A DNA stretch of 64,000 nt. Origin: Methylotenera_A sp044228245 (GTDB taxonomy: Bacteria; Pseudomonadota; Gammaproteobacteria; Burkholderiales; Methylophilaceae). Under the pieces are notes generated by a model. It was not told where the DNA came from. It searched no databases and saw nothing but the letters and a program-made list of their open reading frames with translations. This document shows, in pieces, positions 24,155 through 33,752 of this stretch (positions are counted from its first letter, which is position 1; each line of letters starts with the position of its first letter). The stretch spans positions 248,001 through 312,000 of the forward strand of contig JBGAVG010000003.1 of NCBI GenBank assembly GCA_044228245.1, read 5' to 3'. The position numbers were made by a program, and so were the translations under genes.

Positions 24155-24949
24155 ATGGCAGAACCCAAACAACGCCCTGTACGCCGCGCCACTGACGATG
24201 TCAGCTTGCGCGCGCGCGGCATCTACCTGTTGCCGAACCTGTTTACCTCAGCCGCATTGTTTGCCGGGTTTTATGCCATCGTGCAGGCCATGAACAGCAA
24301 TTTTGAGCAATCGGCGATCGCGATTTTTATTGCCATGGTGCTGGATGGATTGGATGGCCGCGTTGCGCGTATGACCAATACGCAAAGCGCATTCGGGGCA
24401 GAGTACGACAGTTTGTCTGATATGGTTTCTTTCGGTGTAGCGCCAGCCCTGGTTATTTATGTGTGGGCGCTAAAGCCGATGGGCAAATTAGGTTGGATTG
24501 CTGCCTTTATTTATTGCGCTTGCGCGGCTTTGCGCTTGGCGCGATTTAATACCAAATTGGATGATGCGTTTCAAGATAAACGCTATTTTCAGGGGTTACC
24601 CAGCCCGGCGGCGGCGGCCTTGATAGCGGGCTTTGTATGGGTGGCATATGAATACGGTGTAAGCGGTCGCGAGATATTTTTTGGTGCAATTCAAATGAAG
24701 TGGATGGCGTGGGGGTTGACTGTTTTTGCGGCGGGCAGCATGGTTTCTGATTTAAAATTCTATAGCGGTAAAGACATTAACTTAAAAGAAAGCGTGCCGT
24801 TCGTGGCGATTTTGGCCATTGTTTTGATGTTTGTTCTGATCTCATACAGTCCGCCGGAAGTCTTGTTTACCGTCGTATTGGTGTATGCGCTATCGGGCTA
24901 TTTTTTGTGGGCAAAATCACGAATCCGCAGGCCAGGCAATACTGGATAA
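24155..24949 (+). CDS. pssA: CDP-diacylglycerol--serine O-phosphatidyltransferase
   Basis: An integral membrane enzyme making phosphatidylserine, the precursor of phosphatidylethanolamine. The 264 residues carry the CDP-alcohol phosphotransferase signature: DGLDGRVAR (about 68-76), then G at about 84 and Asp residues at about 88 and 92 (EYDSLSDMVSFG). About eight helices follow the basic N-terminus. This is the type II (Bacillus-like) enzyme found in betaproteobacteria. leuA is the next gene on the same strand after a 244-bp gap. Confidence 0.94.
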   Translation: MAEPKQRPVRRATDDVSLRARGIYLLPNLFTSAALFAGFYAIVQAMNSNFEQSAIAIFIAMVLDGLDGRVARMTNTQSAFGAEYDSLSDMVSFGVAPALVIYVWALKPMGKLGWIAAFIYCACAALRLARFNTKLDDAFQDKRYFQGLPSPAAAALIAGFVWVAYEYGVSGREIFFGAIQMKWMAWGLTVFAAGSMVSDLKFYSGKDINLKESVPFVAILAIVLMFVLISYSPPEVLFTVVLVYALSGYFLWAKSRIRRPGNTG

Positions 24950-25039
24950 TGGCTAATCGCTTGAAAAAACGCTGATAAATATTTATACTCGTGCCATGTG
25001 GAATGTATTCACAATTCAAGTTATACCCTTTAGCGCAGG

Positions 25040-25112
25040 CTTGTTGTTAAGCTTCGTCTTGCTGCGCGCGCTACGCCCAGCTACGCTGCTGCGCGCCAGC
25101 GCACACTAACTT
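25040..25112. repeat. GC-rich imperfect palindrome in the pssA-leuA gap
   Basis: Within the 244-bp gap a GC-rich block contains GCTGCGCGCGCTACGC and, inverted, GCTGGCGCGCAGCAGCG, separated by CCCAGCTACGC-type sequence. It can fold into a branched hairpin. It may be an extragenic repeat or a terminator region for pssA. It does not share the CACCTT ends of the two elements at 8694 and 17718. No open frame of interest lies here. Confidence 0.4.
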
Positions 25113-25193
25113 ACACCCCCAATTTAAGTATTTTCGCACTCGCCGTTTTTACACGCAGCGGGTAAAATCCATCTATTGAATTAGGAAAACAGA

Positions 25194-26744
25194 ATGACTA
25201 ACCAGATAATTATTTTTGATACCACCTTGCGTGATGGCGAACAGAGCCCAGGCGCGGCTATGACCAAAGAAGAAAAGATCCGCATTGCGCGCCAGCTTGA
25301 AAAATTGGGAGTGAATGTGATTGAAGCCGGCTTTGCGGCAGCCAGTCCGGGCGATTTTGATGCCATCCATACCATTGCAGGCTTGATTCACAATTCTACC
25401 GTGTGCTCACTTGCGCGCGCCAGCGAGAACGACGTGCGCCGCGCGGGCGAGGCGATTACACCGGCCATGCAGCATGATGAAAAAAATGGCCGCATCCATA
25501 CCTTTATCGCCACCAGCAAAATCCACATGGAAAACAAACTCCGTATGACCGAAGATCAGGTGGTGGAGCGCGCCGTGCAGGCGGTGAAATGGGCATTGGA
25601 ATACACGCCTGATGTGGAGTTCTCGGCCGAAGATGCCGTACGCTCGGACATTGATTTTTTGGTGCGCATTTTTGATGCGGTGATTGAAGCGGGCGCTACC
25701 ACGATCAACGTACCAGACACCGTTGGTTACAGCGTTCCCGCGCCATGGGGCGAGCGCATGGCCACGCTCATCAAGCGCGTCAAGAATAGCGATAAAGTGG
25801 TGTGGTCAACGCACTGCCATAATGATTTAGGCATGGCTGTGGCGAACTCCTTGGCAGCTGTGATGGGCGGCGCGCGTCAGGTGGAGTGCACCATCAATGG
25901 TTTGGGTGAGCGTGCGGGCAATGCGAGTTTGGAGGAAGTGGTGATGGCGATTAAAACCCGCCGTGATATTTTCAACTTGGACACGCGCATCGACACTACA
26001 CAAATCGTGCCCACTTCCAAGCTCGTCTCTACGATTACCGGCTATCCGGTGCAGCCCAATAAGGCCATTGTGGGCGCCAATGCGTTTGCGCACGAGAGCG
26101 GCATTCATCAGGACGGCGTATTGAAGCATCGCGAGACTTACGAAATCATGCGGGCTGAAGACGTGGGCTGGAATGCCAACAAATTGACCTTAGGCAAATT
26201 ATCGGGGCGCAACGCATTTAGAACGCGCTTGAAAGAGCTTGGCATTGAGTTGGAGTCTGAGGACGCATTAAATGCTGCGTTCGCGCGCTTTAAGGAATTG
26301 GCTGATAAGAAGTCGGAAATCTTCGATGAAGATTTGCATGCCATTGTGAGCGATGAATTTGTGAGTGAAACGAAAGAGCATTACAAGCTTGTTTATTTGC
26401 AGGTGGCTTCTCAAACAGGTGAAATTCCGCATGCCATCATCACCTTAAGCGAGAATGGCGTGGAAAAACGTGCAGAAGCCGACGGCGGCGGGCCTGTAGA
26501 CGCCAGTTTCAAGGCGATTGAGCGCATGGTGAATAGTGGTGCGGAGTTGCAATTGTATTCCGTCAACAACATCACCAGCGGCACCGATGCACAAGGCGAA
26601 GTCACCGTGCGCTTGGCTAAAGGCGGCCGTATTGTGAATGGGCAGGGCGCGGATACCGATATTGTGATTGCATCGGCCAAGGCATATTTGAATGGCTTGA
26701 ATAAGCTCCATTCAAAACTTGAGCGTGCGCATCCCCAAGTCTGA
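25194..26744 (+). CDS. leuA: 2-isopropylmalate synthase
   Basis: It condenses acetyl-CoA with 2-oxoisovalerate, the committed step of leucine synthesis. The 516 residues comprise a TIM barrel with DTTLRDGEQSPGAAM (about 9-23), the metal site HCHNDLGMAVANS (about 203-215) and NGLGERAGNAS, a linker, and the C-terminal LeuA regulatory dimer domain (about 385-505), where leucine feedback binds. AGGAAAACAG precedes the ATG. No leader peptide or attenuator is visible upstream. Confidence 0.97.
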   Translation: MTNQIIIFDTTLRDGEQSPGAAMTKEEKIRIARQLEKLGVNVIEAGFAAASPGDFDAIHTIAGLIHNSTVCSLARASENDVRRAGEAITPAMQHDEKNGRIHTFIATSKIHMENKLRMTEDQVVERAVQAVKWALEYTPDVEFSAEDAVRSDIDFLVRIFDAVIEAGATTINVPDTVGYSVPAPWGERMATLIKRVKNSDKVVWSTHCHNDLGMAVANSLAAVMGGARQVECTINGLGERAGNASLEEVVMAIKTRRDIFNLDTRIDTTQIVPTSKLVSTITGYPVQPNKAIVGANAFAHESGIHQDGVLKHRETYEIMRAEDVGWNANKLTLGKLSGRNAFRTRLKELGIELESEDALNAAFARFKELADKKSEIFDEDLHAIVSDEFVSETKEHYKLVYLQVASQTGEIPHAIITLSENGVEKRAEADGGGPVDASFKAIERMVNSGAELQLYSVNNITSGTDAQGEVTVRLAKGGRIVNGQGADTDIVIASAKAYLNGLNKLHSKLERAHPQV

Positions 26745-26758
26745 GTAATTACACTCAA

Positions 26759-27634
26759 TTGAATACTAGAAATCAAACGTGGCTGATTGCGTCAGCGCTG
26801 TTCTGCACCTATTTCATTTGGGGTTCGACTTATCTTGCCATACGCTTTGGTATTGAGAGCTTTCCGCCATTCATGATGGCGGGAGTGCGTTTTACGGTGG
26901 CGGGATTGATTTTATACGGGGTTATGCGTTATCTGGGTGTTGCCAGCCCCAATAAACAGCAATGGCTTGGTGCGGCTGCCGTGGGAATTTTGCTGCCGGC
27001 ACTGGGTAACGGAACGGTATGTTACGTGCAGCAAACCGTATCCTCCAGCGTGGCAGCGCTTTCTATCGCCACTGCACCTATCTGGATGGCGGTTTTTTCC
27101 TCCATCTGGGGGCATGAAATCACACGTCAGGAGTGGCTGGGTATTGCGATCGGGTTAGCGGGAATTGTGTTGCTTAATTTGGGTGGCAGCCTGCATGGCG
27201 ACATCACAAGTGCAATTTTGCTGATCTTTGCAGCCGCCAGCTGGTCGTTTGGCTCGGTGTGGGGTAAGCATTTAGCCATGCCGCAAGGCCTGATGGGCGC
27301 CGCGTGCCAAATGTTGGTGGGTGGCGTGGCATTGCTTGTTGTGAGCGCAATGTGGGGTGAAACCTGGCCGCAAAGCATTAGTGCAAAATCCTGGGGGGCG
27401 ATGCTGTTTTTAGTGGTGTTAGGCTCGCTGGTGGCTTACAGCGCCTACCAATATTTGCTTAAAACCGTGCGCCCGCTGGTGGCCAGCAGTAATACGTTCG
27501 TGAATCCGGTAGTGGCGTTTGCGGTAGGCATCTGGCTGGCGAATGAACATGTCACCTTTCTGGAATATATGGCGCTTGCAGTGATTCTGGCGGGCGTGTT
27601 TTTAGTGCTTACTGTAAAAAATAATGAAATTTAA
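26759..27634 (+). CDS. EamA/DMT-family transporter (YedA-like exporter)
   Basis: A 291-residue inner-membrane protein with ten hydrophobic segments arranged as two EamA repeats (about 10-140 and 152-288). The N-terminus FIWGSTYLAIRFGIESFPPF is typical of the RhaT/EamA drug-metabolite transporter superfamily, usually exporters of amino acids or related metabolites. The start is TTG 26759, 14 bp after leuA; no ATG fits the first helix. Proximity to leuA suggests coexpression but does not prove an amino-acid substrate. It overlaps the next gene by 11 bp. Confidence 0.85.
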   Translation: MNTRNQTWLIASALFCTYFIWGSTYLAIRFGIESFPPFMMAGVRFTVAGLILYGVMRYLGVASPNKQQWLGAAAVGILLPALGNGTVCYVQQTVSSSVAALSIATAPIWMAVFSSIWGHEITRQEWLGIAIGLAGIVLLNLGGSLHGDITSAILLIFAAASWSFGSVWGKHLAMPQGLMGAACQMLVGGVALLVVSAMWGETWPQSISAKSWGAMLFLVVLGSLVAYSAYQYLLKTVRPLVASSNTFVNPVVAFAVGIWLANEHVTFLEYMALAVILAGVFLVLTVKNNEI

Positions 27635-28313
27635 TATGAAACAAAACAAACAAAATTTAGCTTTATTCGACTTGGATAATACCCTGCTGGCAGGCGACAG
27701 TGACTACAACTGGAGCCTGTTTTTAATTTCAGAAGGCTTGCTGGACGCCAAGACGCACCACGACCGTAACGAGCAGTTTTATGCGGATTATAAAAATGGC
27801 TGTTTGAATATCGTGGAATTTCTGAAATTTCAGCTGCAACCGCTGTCACAGCATTCCAAAAAGTTCTTGGACCAATTGCATCAGAAGTATATGCAAAAAG
27901 TGATTCATCCGATGATGACGCAGAAAGCACAGGACCTGGTAAATAAACATAAGGCAGCGGGTGATTTATGCGTGGTGATTACTGCCACCAATAGCTTTGT
28001 GACCAAGCCGATCGCCACCGCCTACGGCGTTGAACACTTGATTGGCAGTGATCCCGAGATGGTGAATGGCGAATATACCGGCGGTGTCACCGGTGTGCCC
28101 ACTTATAAAGAAGGTAAAGTAATCCGCCTGAATCAGTGGCTGGCAGAGCGCGGAAAACAATTAAGCGATTTTGAAACCAGCTATTTTTACAGCGACTCGC
28201 ATAACGATCTGCCGTTGATGAAGCTGGTGACCAACCCGGTGGCGGTAGACGCCGATGCGATTTTAACCGCGTATGCAGAAGAGCAGGCCTGGCCTCAGAT
28301 CAGTTTGAGATAA
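27624..28313 (+). CDS. HAD-family hydrolase, subfamily IB (SerB-like phosphatase)
   Basis: A 229-residue phosphatase. Motif I is FDLDNTLLAGD (about 16-26, nucleophile Asp and DxD), motif II is in VVITATNSF (about 115-123), and motif III is YSDSHNDLPLM (about 190-200). The length and 'DSDYNW' after motif I place it in the HAD-IB group with phosphoserine-phosphatase-like enzymes. The start may be ATG 27624 (overlapping the exporter) or ATG 27636; neither has a good ribosome-binding site, suggesting translational coupling. Substrate unknown. Confidence 0.85.
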   Translation: MKFNMKQNKQNLALFDLDNTLLAGDSDYNWSLFLISEGLLDAKTHHDRNEQFYADYKNGCLNIVEFLKFQLQPLSQHSKKFLDQLHQKYMQKVIHPMMTQKAQDLVNKHKAAGDLCVVITATNSFVTKPIATAYGVEHLIGSDPEMVNGEYTGGVTGVPTYKEGKVIRLNQWLAERGKQLSDFETSYFYSDSHNDLPLMKLVTNPVAVDADAILTAYAEEQAWPQISLR

Positions 28314-28336
28314 AATCTGGCCAGGTGGGACTGGAG

Positions 28337-29143
28337 CTAGCGATGCAGCAATACTTCCAATATAAACTTAGTGCCCACGTAGGCCAGTAATAGCAGCACA
28401 AAGCCAGTCAGTGTTAATTTAATCGCCTTGCTGCCGCGCCAGCCGTATTGATAGCGGCCATACAGCAGCCAGCCGTAGATAAACCATGAGGCAATTGAAA
28501 ATATAGTTTTATGGGTATATTGCATGGGCCAGCCAAAAATCTGTTCCGAAAACAGCATGCCGCTGATCAAGGTAAAAGTCAGCAGCATAAACCCGATTTT
28601 AATCACTTTAAACAACAAACTTTCCATCACCAGCAGCGGTGGAAAGCCGGGTAATTTAATGATGCTGGGTTTGTTGTGCAAGCTGCGCTCGGCAATTGCC
28701 ATGAGTAGTGCATGCAAAGCGGCAAAGGTGAACAGGCTGTATGCCAGCAATGCAATGCTGATGTGCGCGATGAATAAAGGCTGTATTTCCACTGGAAGAT
28801 AGTGATCACTCACCTCAAACGCCGGCAACAGTGCAAACAAAGCCGCAGGCGGCAAGACAAAAGCCTGCAGGCTGTGTAATTCATGTTTTAAATTGGCGAG
28901 CCAGTAAACCAGTACGGTCAGCCAGAATATGGCCGAAAGCACATTGTAAAAGCCTAAATTAAAGCCTTGGCCGAAAATGCCCTGGTACAGCAGCCAGCCA
29001 TGGATTAACAGGCCCAAGGCAATCATGGCGGAGTGCAGGTTGAGCGAATGACCGTGGGTGGTCGCCTTTGCGCCGCGCCAGAAATCTGCTGCTACGGCCA
29101 AATAGATAAACGCTACCACCAGATAGGGAATTAGTTTTTGCAT
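28337..29143 (-). CDS. ypjD: CcsA/YpjD-family cytochrome c assembly-like membrane protein
   Basis: A 268-residue protein with about eight helices, of the CcmC/CcsA/HemX superfamily of heme-handling membrane proteins. The C-terminal portion (FGWPMQYTHKTIFSIASWFIYG) carries a conserved His likely to bind heme. A ypjD-like gene divergent from ffh is a standard arrangement in gamma- and betaproteobacteria, and that is found here (92-bp gap). The function of YpjD itself is not established; the symbol rests on context and family. Confidence 0.82.
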   Translation of the reverse strand: MQKLIPYLVVAFIYLAVAADFWRGAKATTHGHSLNLHSAMIALGLLIHGWLLYQGIFGQGFNLGFYNVLSAIFWLTVLVYWLANLKHELHSLQAFVLPPAALFALLPAFEVSDHYLPVEIQPLFIAHISIALLAYSLFTFAALHALLMAIAERSLHNKPSIIKLPGFPPLLVMESLLFKVIKIGFMLLTFTLISGMLFSEQIFGWPMQYTHKTIFSIASWFIYGWLLYGRYQYGWRGSKAIKLTLTGFVLLLLAYVGTKFILEVLLHR

Positions 29144-29235
29144 AATGCAATTATGGCTTAAAAATGACGCGATTATAATAGCTTCATGTAAAATCTAAGG
29201 ATTCAATTAAGCAAAATCAATTAAGGTAACAAAGC

Positions 29236-30600
29236 ATGTTAGAAAATTTAACCGGCCGCTTGCAAGGCGTCATCAAAAATCTGCGTGGTCAGGCAAGGCT
29301 TACAGAGGAAAACATTGCCGATGCGATGCGTGAAGTGCGCATGGCGCTGCTGGAAGCCGATGTCGCCCTGCCAGTGGTGAAGGAATTTATCACCAAGGTC
29401 AAAGAGCGCGCACAGGGTAAGGAAGTATTGCAAAGCCTGACGCCAGGCCAGGCCGTGATAGAGGTGGTGAATGACGAGCTGACGGCATTGATGGGCAAGG
29501 CCAATGTCGGCTTGAATCTTGCGGCAGTGCCGCCTGCGATCATCCTTATGGCGGGGTTGCAGGGTTCGGGTAAAACCACTACTTCTGCCAAACTGGCCAA
29601 ACTATTAAAAGAACAAAAAAAGAAAGTGTTGCTGGCGAGTGCCGACGTATATCGCCCGGCCGCGATTACCCAGCTGCAGACTTTGGCTAAGCAGCTTGAG
29701 ATTGATTGTTTTGACAGCAATGCCAACCAGAAGCCAAGTGAAATTGCCTCGCAAACTTTAGAGCACGCCAAAAAGAATTACTATGATGTAGTGATATTCG
29801 ACACTGCGGGCCGCTTGGGCATAGACGAAGCGATGATGGCGGAAATCAAGGCCTTGCACACGCAGCTTAAGCCGATTGAAACCTTGTTTGTGGTCGATGC
29901 CATGCAGGGCCAGGATGCCGTTAATACCGCCAAAGCCTTTGGCGACACGCTGCCGCTGACAGGCGTGGTGCTCACCAAGCTGGATGGCGATGCGCGCGGC
30001 GGTGCGGCGCTCTCGGTGCGGCATGTCACCGGTCAGCCCATCAAGTTTATAGGTGTGAGCGAAAAGGTCGATGGCTTGGAGCCGTTCCATCCCGACCGCA
30101 TGGCAGGCCGTATTCTCGGCATGGGCGATGTGCTGGGCTTGATTGAAGAGGCGCATAAAAAGGTCGATTTGGCCGAGGCGCAGAAAGTCGCCGATAAAAT
30201 CAAATCGGGCAGCAAGTTTGATCTGGAAGACTTTAAAAGCCAGATGTCACAAATGCGCAAAATGGGCGGCATGAGCGCGCTGATGGATAAAATGCCCGCG
30301 CAAATGGCCAGCATGGCGGCTAAAGTAAATAACGAGGACGCGGATAAATCGCTGCGCCGCATAGAAGGCATCATCAACAGCATGACGCCGCTGGAACGCC
30401 GTAGGCCTGAGCTGATCAAAGCCACCCGTAAAAAGCGCATCGCCGATGGCAGCGGCGTGCAAGTGCAAGAAGTGAACCGCCTGCTGAAACAGTTTGAAGA
30501 AACCCAAAAAATGATGAAAATGTTCAGCAAAGGCGGTATGGCCAAGATGATGCGCGGCCTGGGCGGCATGATGGGCGGAAAATTCCCCGGCATGCGCTAA
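29236..30600 (+). CDS. ffh: Signal recognition particle protein Ffh
   Basis: The GTPase of the signal recognition particle, which delivers nascent inner-membrane proteins to FtsY. The 454 residues contain the N domain (about 1-90), the G domain with GLQGSGKTT (about 107-115), DTAGRLG (about 190) and TKLDGDARGG, and the methionine-rich M domain (about 300-435; MRKMGGMSALMDKMP), which binds 4.5S RNA and signal peptides. AAGGTAACAAAGC precedes the ATG. It converges on nasA with a 69-bp gap in which I see no clear terminator. Confidence 0.97.
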   Translation: MLENLTGRLQGVIKNLRGQARLTEENIADAMREVRMALLEADVALPVVKEFITKVKERAQGKEVLQSLTPGQAVIEVVNDELTALMGKANVGLNLAAVPPAIILMAGLQGSGKTTTSAKLAKLLKEQKKKVLLASADVYRPAAITQLQTLAKQLEIDCFDSNANQKPSEIASQTLEHAKKNYYDVVIFDTAGRLGIDEAMMAEIKALHTQLKPIETLFVVDAMQGQDAVNTAKAFGDTLPLTGVVLTKLDGDARGGAALSVRHVTGQPIKFIGVSEKVDGLEPFHPDRMAGRILGMGDVLGLIEEAHKKVDLAEAQKVADKIKSGSKFDLEDFKSQMSQMRKMGGMSALMDKMPAQMASMAAKVNNEDADKSLRRIEGIINSMTPLERRRPELIKATRKKRIADGSGVQVQEVNRLLKQFEETQKMMKMFSKGGMAKMMRGLGGMMGGKFPGMR

Positions 30601-30669
30601 AAACAGTGCGTTGGTTTAGTGACGCGCCAATGCTTGCATTTCCAGTAGATGATTCGTTAAAGTAAAGCG

Positions 30670-33381
30670 CTAGTTTTTGCTGTAAGTTTGAACGATACGT
30701 TTGAGTTCCGGCATGCAGGAGCCGCATTCCGTTCCGCATTTGAGCTTGTTTTGTAGGGTAATCAAATCCGCGCCCATTTCAATGTTCTCGATAATTTCAT
30801 TTTGCGAAACATCTAGGCAGTTGCATACAATTTTACCGCGTCCGTGCTGGCCTGTGGGCGGTGCGCTTAGAGGCGCAAGCGCCCAGCGGCGCAATTCATC
30901 GCTTAATTGCCCGGAAGTCATTACCTCCTTGAGCCATTCGGTAGCGAGGGTTTCGCCCACCAGGCGTACGCCCGTGACATGGCCTTCTTCCACCAGAATA
31001 CGCTTGGAAATGCCGCGTTTGGCATCGCTGTAATTCAGGCAGGGCACGTCTTCGGTCATGCCTAAAATCGTGTCAATGGTTGCAATCAGGTCGGCATCCA
31101 CAGCTGTTTCGTGCGCGGCGCGCAGGATCAGCATGCCCAAATGTTGCTTAACTGCGCGCCCAAACAAGCCGCAGCTAGCATAGGTGAAATGGGGCAGCAG
31201 GGTGCGAATCTTTTCCAGCTGGCTTAAATTTTCACAACGGCGCATTACTGTCATGTGCCAGGGCAAATCCAGTTTTTCTACTTTAACAGCCGTATGCTTA
31301 AGTTCTGGCTGTTTCGAGCTTTTATCGAATGCGGGTGGCATGAGGGCATTCACGCCCAGGCCATTCATCGACTGTTCGCCCCAATGCATGGCGATAAAGG
31401 TCTGCGCGGGTTGTATCTCATCCGATGCTTCTGCCGTGAGTATGATTTGCCCGCGCTTGTTTTGCACCTTGACGATGTCGCCGTTTTTAATCTGGCGGCG
31501 CTGCATATCGTCTGCATTCATATGCAGCACAGGCGCTTCTTCGTGGTTATAAAGCTGCGCGACACGCCCGGTGCGGCTCATGCCGTGCCACTGGTCGCGC
31601 AGTCGACCCGTAAGCAAATGCAGCGGGTGACGTGCATCGGTTTTATCCGCAGTGCCTTTGTAGCTGACATTGGCAAAGCGTGCATTGCCATCAGCCGTCG
31701 GGAACACGCCATCGGTATACAAACGTGCGGCACCCCGATGCGCACCCGTTTTGAACGGCCATTGCTGCGGCCCTTGTTGGGTGAGGATGTCGTAACTTAG
31801 CCCGGTGATGTCCAAATCACGTCCACGCGTGGTTTCGCGGTGCTCATTGAAAATGGCTTCAGTGCTTGTATAGGGAAGCAAGTTAGAATGTTTAGTGAGG
31901 CGCTTTTCCAGGCGCTGTGCAAAATCCACCACAATATCCCAGTCATGGCGTGCTTCCGCAGGCGGCGCCACCGCCGAGGTGACACGGGTAATGCGCCGTT
32001 CAGAATTGGTGACCGTGCCTGCTTTCTCGCCCCACGTGCTGGCGGGCAGCAGTACATCGGCATACTGGCAAGTCTCAGTGTTATTGAAGGCATCCTGCAC
32101 GACGACGAGTTCTGCATTTTTCAGGGCGGCGATCACATTATTCAAGTCCGGCATGGATTGCGCAGGGTTGGTGCAGGCAATCCAGATGGCTTTGATATCG
32201 CCATTTTTAACTGCATCAAACATTTCCACGGCTGTTTTACCCGGAGCTTCCGGCACGGATTCTATACCCCACAATTTGGCAATCTCTGCGCGGTGTTCGG
32301 CGTTGGCCAAATCACGGTGGGCGGAGAGCAGGTTGGCCATGCCGCCGACTTCGCGTCCGCCCATGGCGTTGGGCTGCCCTGTGAGTGAGAATGGGCCAGC
32401 CCCCAGCTTGCCGATTTGACCCGTGGCCAAGTGCAGGTTAATCAGGGCGGCATTTTTATCAGTGCCATGAATGGATTGATTCAAGCCCTGGCAATACATG
32501 GAAAGCGTAGGCCCTGCGCCAAACCATTTGGCAGCCTGGATGATGTCTTTTTCATGGATGCCACAAATATCTGCCACCATTTTCGGCGTGTATTCGCGCA
32601 CGGTTTCCTTAAGCGCCTCAAACCCCGTGGTATGCTTGCGGACGTACTCCATATTCAGCAAGCCCTCCCACAGCATCACGTGCAGCAGGCCGTTAAACAG
32701 GGCGACATCGGTGCCGGGGTGAATCGCCAGATGCAAATCCGCCATTTGTGCGGTATCCGTGCGGCGTGGGTCAACCACCACAATTTTCATATCAGGATTT
32801 TTGGTTTTCGCGTCCTCGATGCGCCTGAAAACAATCGGGTGTGCAAATGCGGTGTTGCTGCCGGCAATGAATAAGCACTGGGTATAGTTAATGTCATCAT
32901 AGCAGGCCGGTGGCGCATCCGCGCCCAGCGTGGCTTTGTAGCCTGCCACCGCAGAGCTCATGCACAAGCGCGAATTGGTGTCGATGTTGTTGGTGCCGAT
33001 CAAACCCTTGGCGAGCTTGTTAAATACGTAGTAATCTTCGGTAAGCAGCTGGCCTGAAATATAAAAGGCAACGGAATCCGGCCCGTGTTTTTCTATGATT
33101 TGCGCAAACTTTCCTGCCAGATAATCCAGCGACATATCCCACGAAACGCGTTTGCGCGGCACGTCACGCATCAGGCGCATCTCAGGGTAAAGCACACGGT
33201 TATCAGGCGTTGCGGTAAGGTGCAGCGTGGCGCCCTTGGTGCACAAACGCCCAAAGTTGGCGGGGTGATCCGGGTCGCCTTTTACGTGGATAATTTTGTC
33301 GTTTTGCGATTCAATAATCACGCCGCAACCCACGCCACAGTAGCAGCAAGTGCTTTTTGTTTCTTTAATCAGAGTATTCAA
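30670..33381 (-). CDS. nasA: Assimilatory nitrate reductase catalytic subunit
   Basis: A cytoplasmic molybdopterin enzyme that reduces nitrate to nitrite for nitrogen assimilation. The 903 residues begin with a [4Fe-4S] site, CCYCGVGCGV (about 12-21), followed by the MoCo-binding DMSO-reductase core. The Cys that ligates molybdenum is probably in SRLCMSSAVAGY (about 148). The C-terminus adds a BFD-like [2Fe-2S] domain, CNCLDVS to CGTECGSC (about 852-890), as in Klebsiella NasA. The start must be TTG 33381 because the cluster begins 11 residues later; no good ribosome-binding site is seen, so coupling to nirD 12 bp upstream is likely. It is the last gene of the nitrate-assimilation cluster. 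Confidence 0.93.
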   Translation of the reverse strand: MNTLIKETKSTCCYCGVGCGVIIESQNDKIIHVKGDPDHPANFGRLCTKGATLHLTATPDNRVLYPEMRLMRDVPRKRVSWDMSLDYLAGKFAQIIEKHGPDSVAFYISGQLLTEDYYVFNKLAKGLIGTNNIDTNSRLCMSSAVAGYKATLGADAPPACYDDINYTQCLFIAGSNTAFAHPIVFRRIEDAKTKNPDMKIVVVDPRRTDTAQMADLHLAIHPGTDVALFNGLLHVMLWEGLLNMEYVRKHTTGFEALKETVREYTPKMVADICGIHEKDIIQAAKWFGAGPTLSMYCQGLNQSIHGTDKNAALINLHLATGQIGKLGAGPFSLTGQPNAMGGREVGGMANLLSAHRDLANAEHRAEIAKLWGIESVPEAPGKTAVEMFDAVKNGDIKAIWIACTNPAQSMPDLNNVIAALKNAELVVVQDAFNNTETCQYADVLLPASTWGEKAGTVTNSERRITRVTSAVAPPAEARHDWDIVVDFAQRLEKRLTKHSNLLPYTSTEAIFNEHRETTRGRDLDITGLSYDILTQQGPQQWPFKTGAHRGAARLYTDGVFPTADGNARFANVSYKGTADKTDARHPLHLLTGRLRDQWHGMSRTGRVAQLYNHEEAPVLHMNADDMQRRQIKNGDIVKVQNKRGQIILTAEASDEIQPAQTFIAMHWGEQSMNGLGVNALMPPAFDKSSKQPELKHTAVKVEKLDLPWHMTVMRRCENLSQLEKIRTLLPHFTYASCGLFGRAVKQHLGMLILRAAHETAVDADLIATIDTILGMTEDVPCLNYSDAKRGISKRILVEEGHVTGVRLVGETLATEWLKEVMTSGQLSDELRRWALAPLSAPPTGQHGRGKIVCNCLDVSQNEIIENIEMGADLITLQNKLKCGTECGSCMPELKRIVQTYSKN

Positions 33382-33392
33382 TCTGAAAGCGC

Positions 33393-33722
33393 TTAATTTT
33401 TGAATTCTAAATAGACCACACCATTTTCAACTTTGGTATTGAAACAAGCCGTTTCACCGACATCGGGTTCCTCGGCCTTGCCGTCCACCAAGCTGATTTT
33501 CCAGGAATGTAGTGGGCAGGCCACCTTATCTCCGTACACAATGCCCTGCGACAAAGGCCCGCCCTTATGCGGGCAGCTATTGTTAATGGCAAAAATACGG
33601 TCATCATCGGTACGAAATACGCCGATTTCAATGACCTCAGCCTGTTTGTTTTTAGTCCGCACAACGCGCGCGCCCAGTTTCGGAATGTCTTCCAGCGGTG
33701 CTACTTTTACCCAGTTACTCAT
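33393..33722 (-). CDS. nirD: Nitrite reductase (NADH) small subunit NirD
   Basis: A 109-residue Rieske-like subunit of assimilatory nitrite reductase, with CPHKGGPLSQG (about 46-56) and CPLHSWKISLVDGK (about 65-78), both cluster-binding Cys-x-His patterns present. It partners NirB. Here nirD is separated from nirB by the transporter and kinase/phosphatase genes, so the usual nirBD adjacency is broken within the same operon. A ribosome-binding site AAGG lies upstream. Confidence 0.93.
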   Translation of the reverse strand: MSNWVKVAPLEDIPKLGARVVRTKNKQAEVIEIGVFRTDDDRIFAINNSCPHKGGPLSQGIVYGDKVACPLHSWKISLVDGKAEEPDVGETACFNTKVENGVVYLEFKN

Positions 33723-33752
33723 ATTTTTAACCTTACGAAATTGCCAATAGTT

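Noticed and set aside
31840..32419. Two plus-strand open frames of about 180 codons opposite nasA.
   Set aside because: Both mirror nasA codons, overlap each other in different frames and show no initiation signal or family motif.
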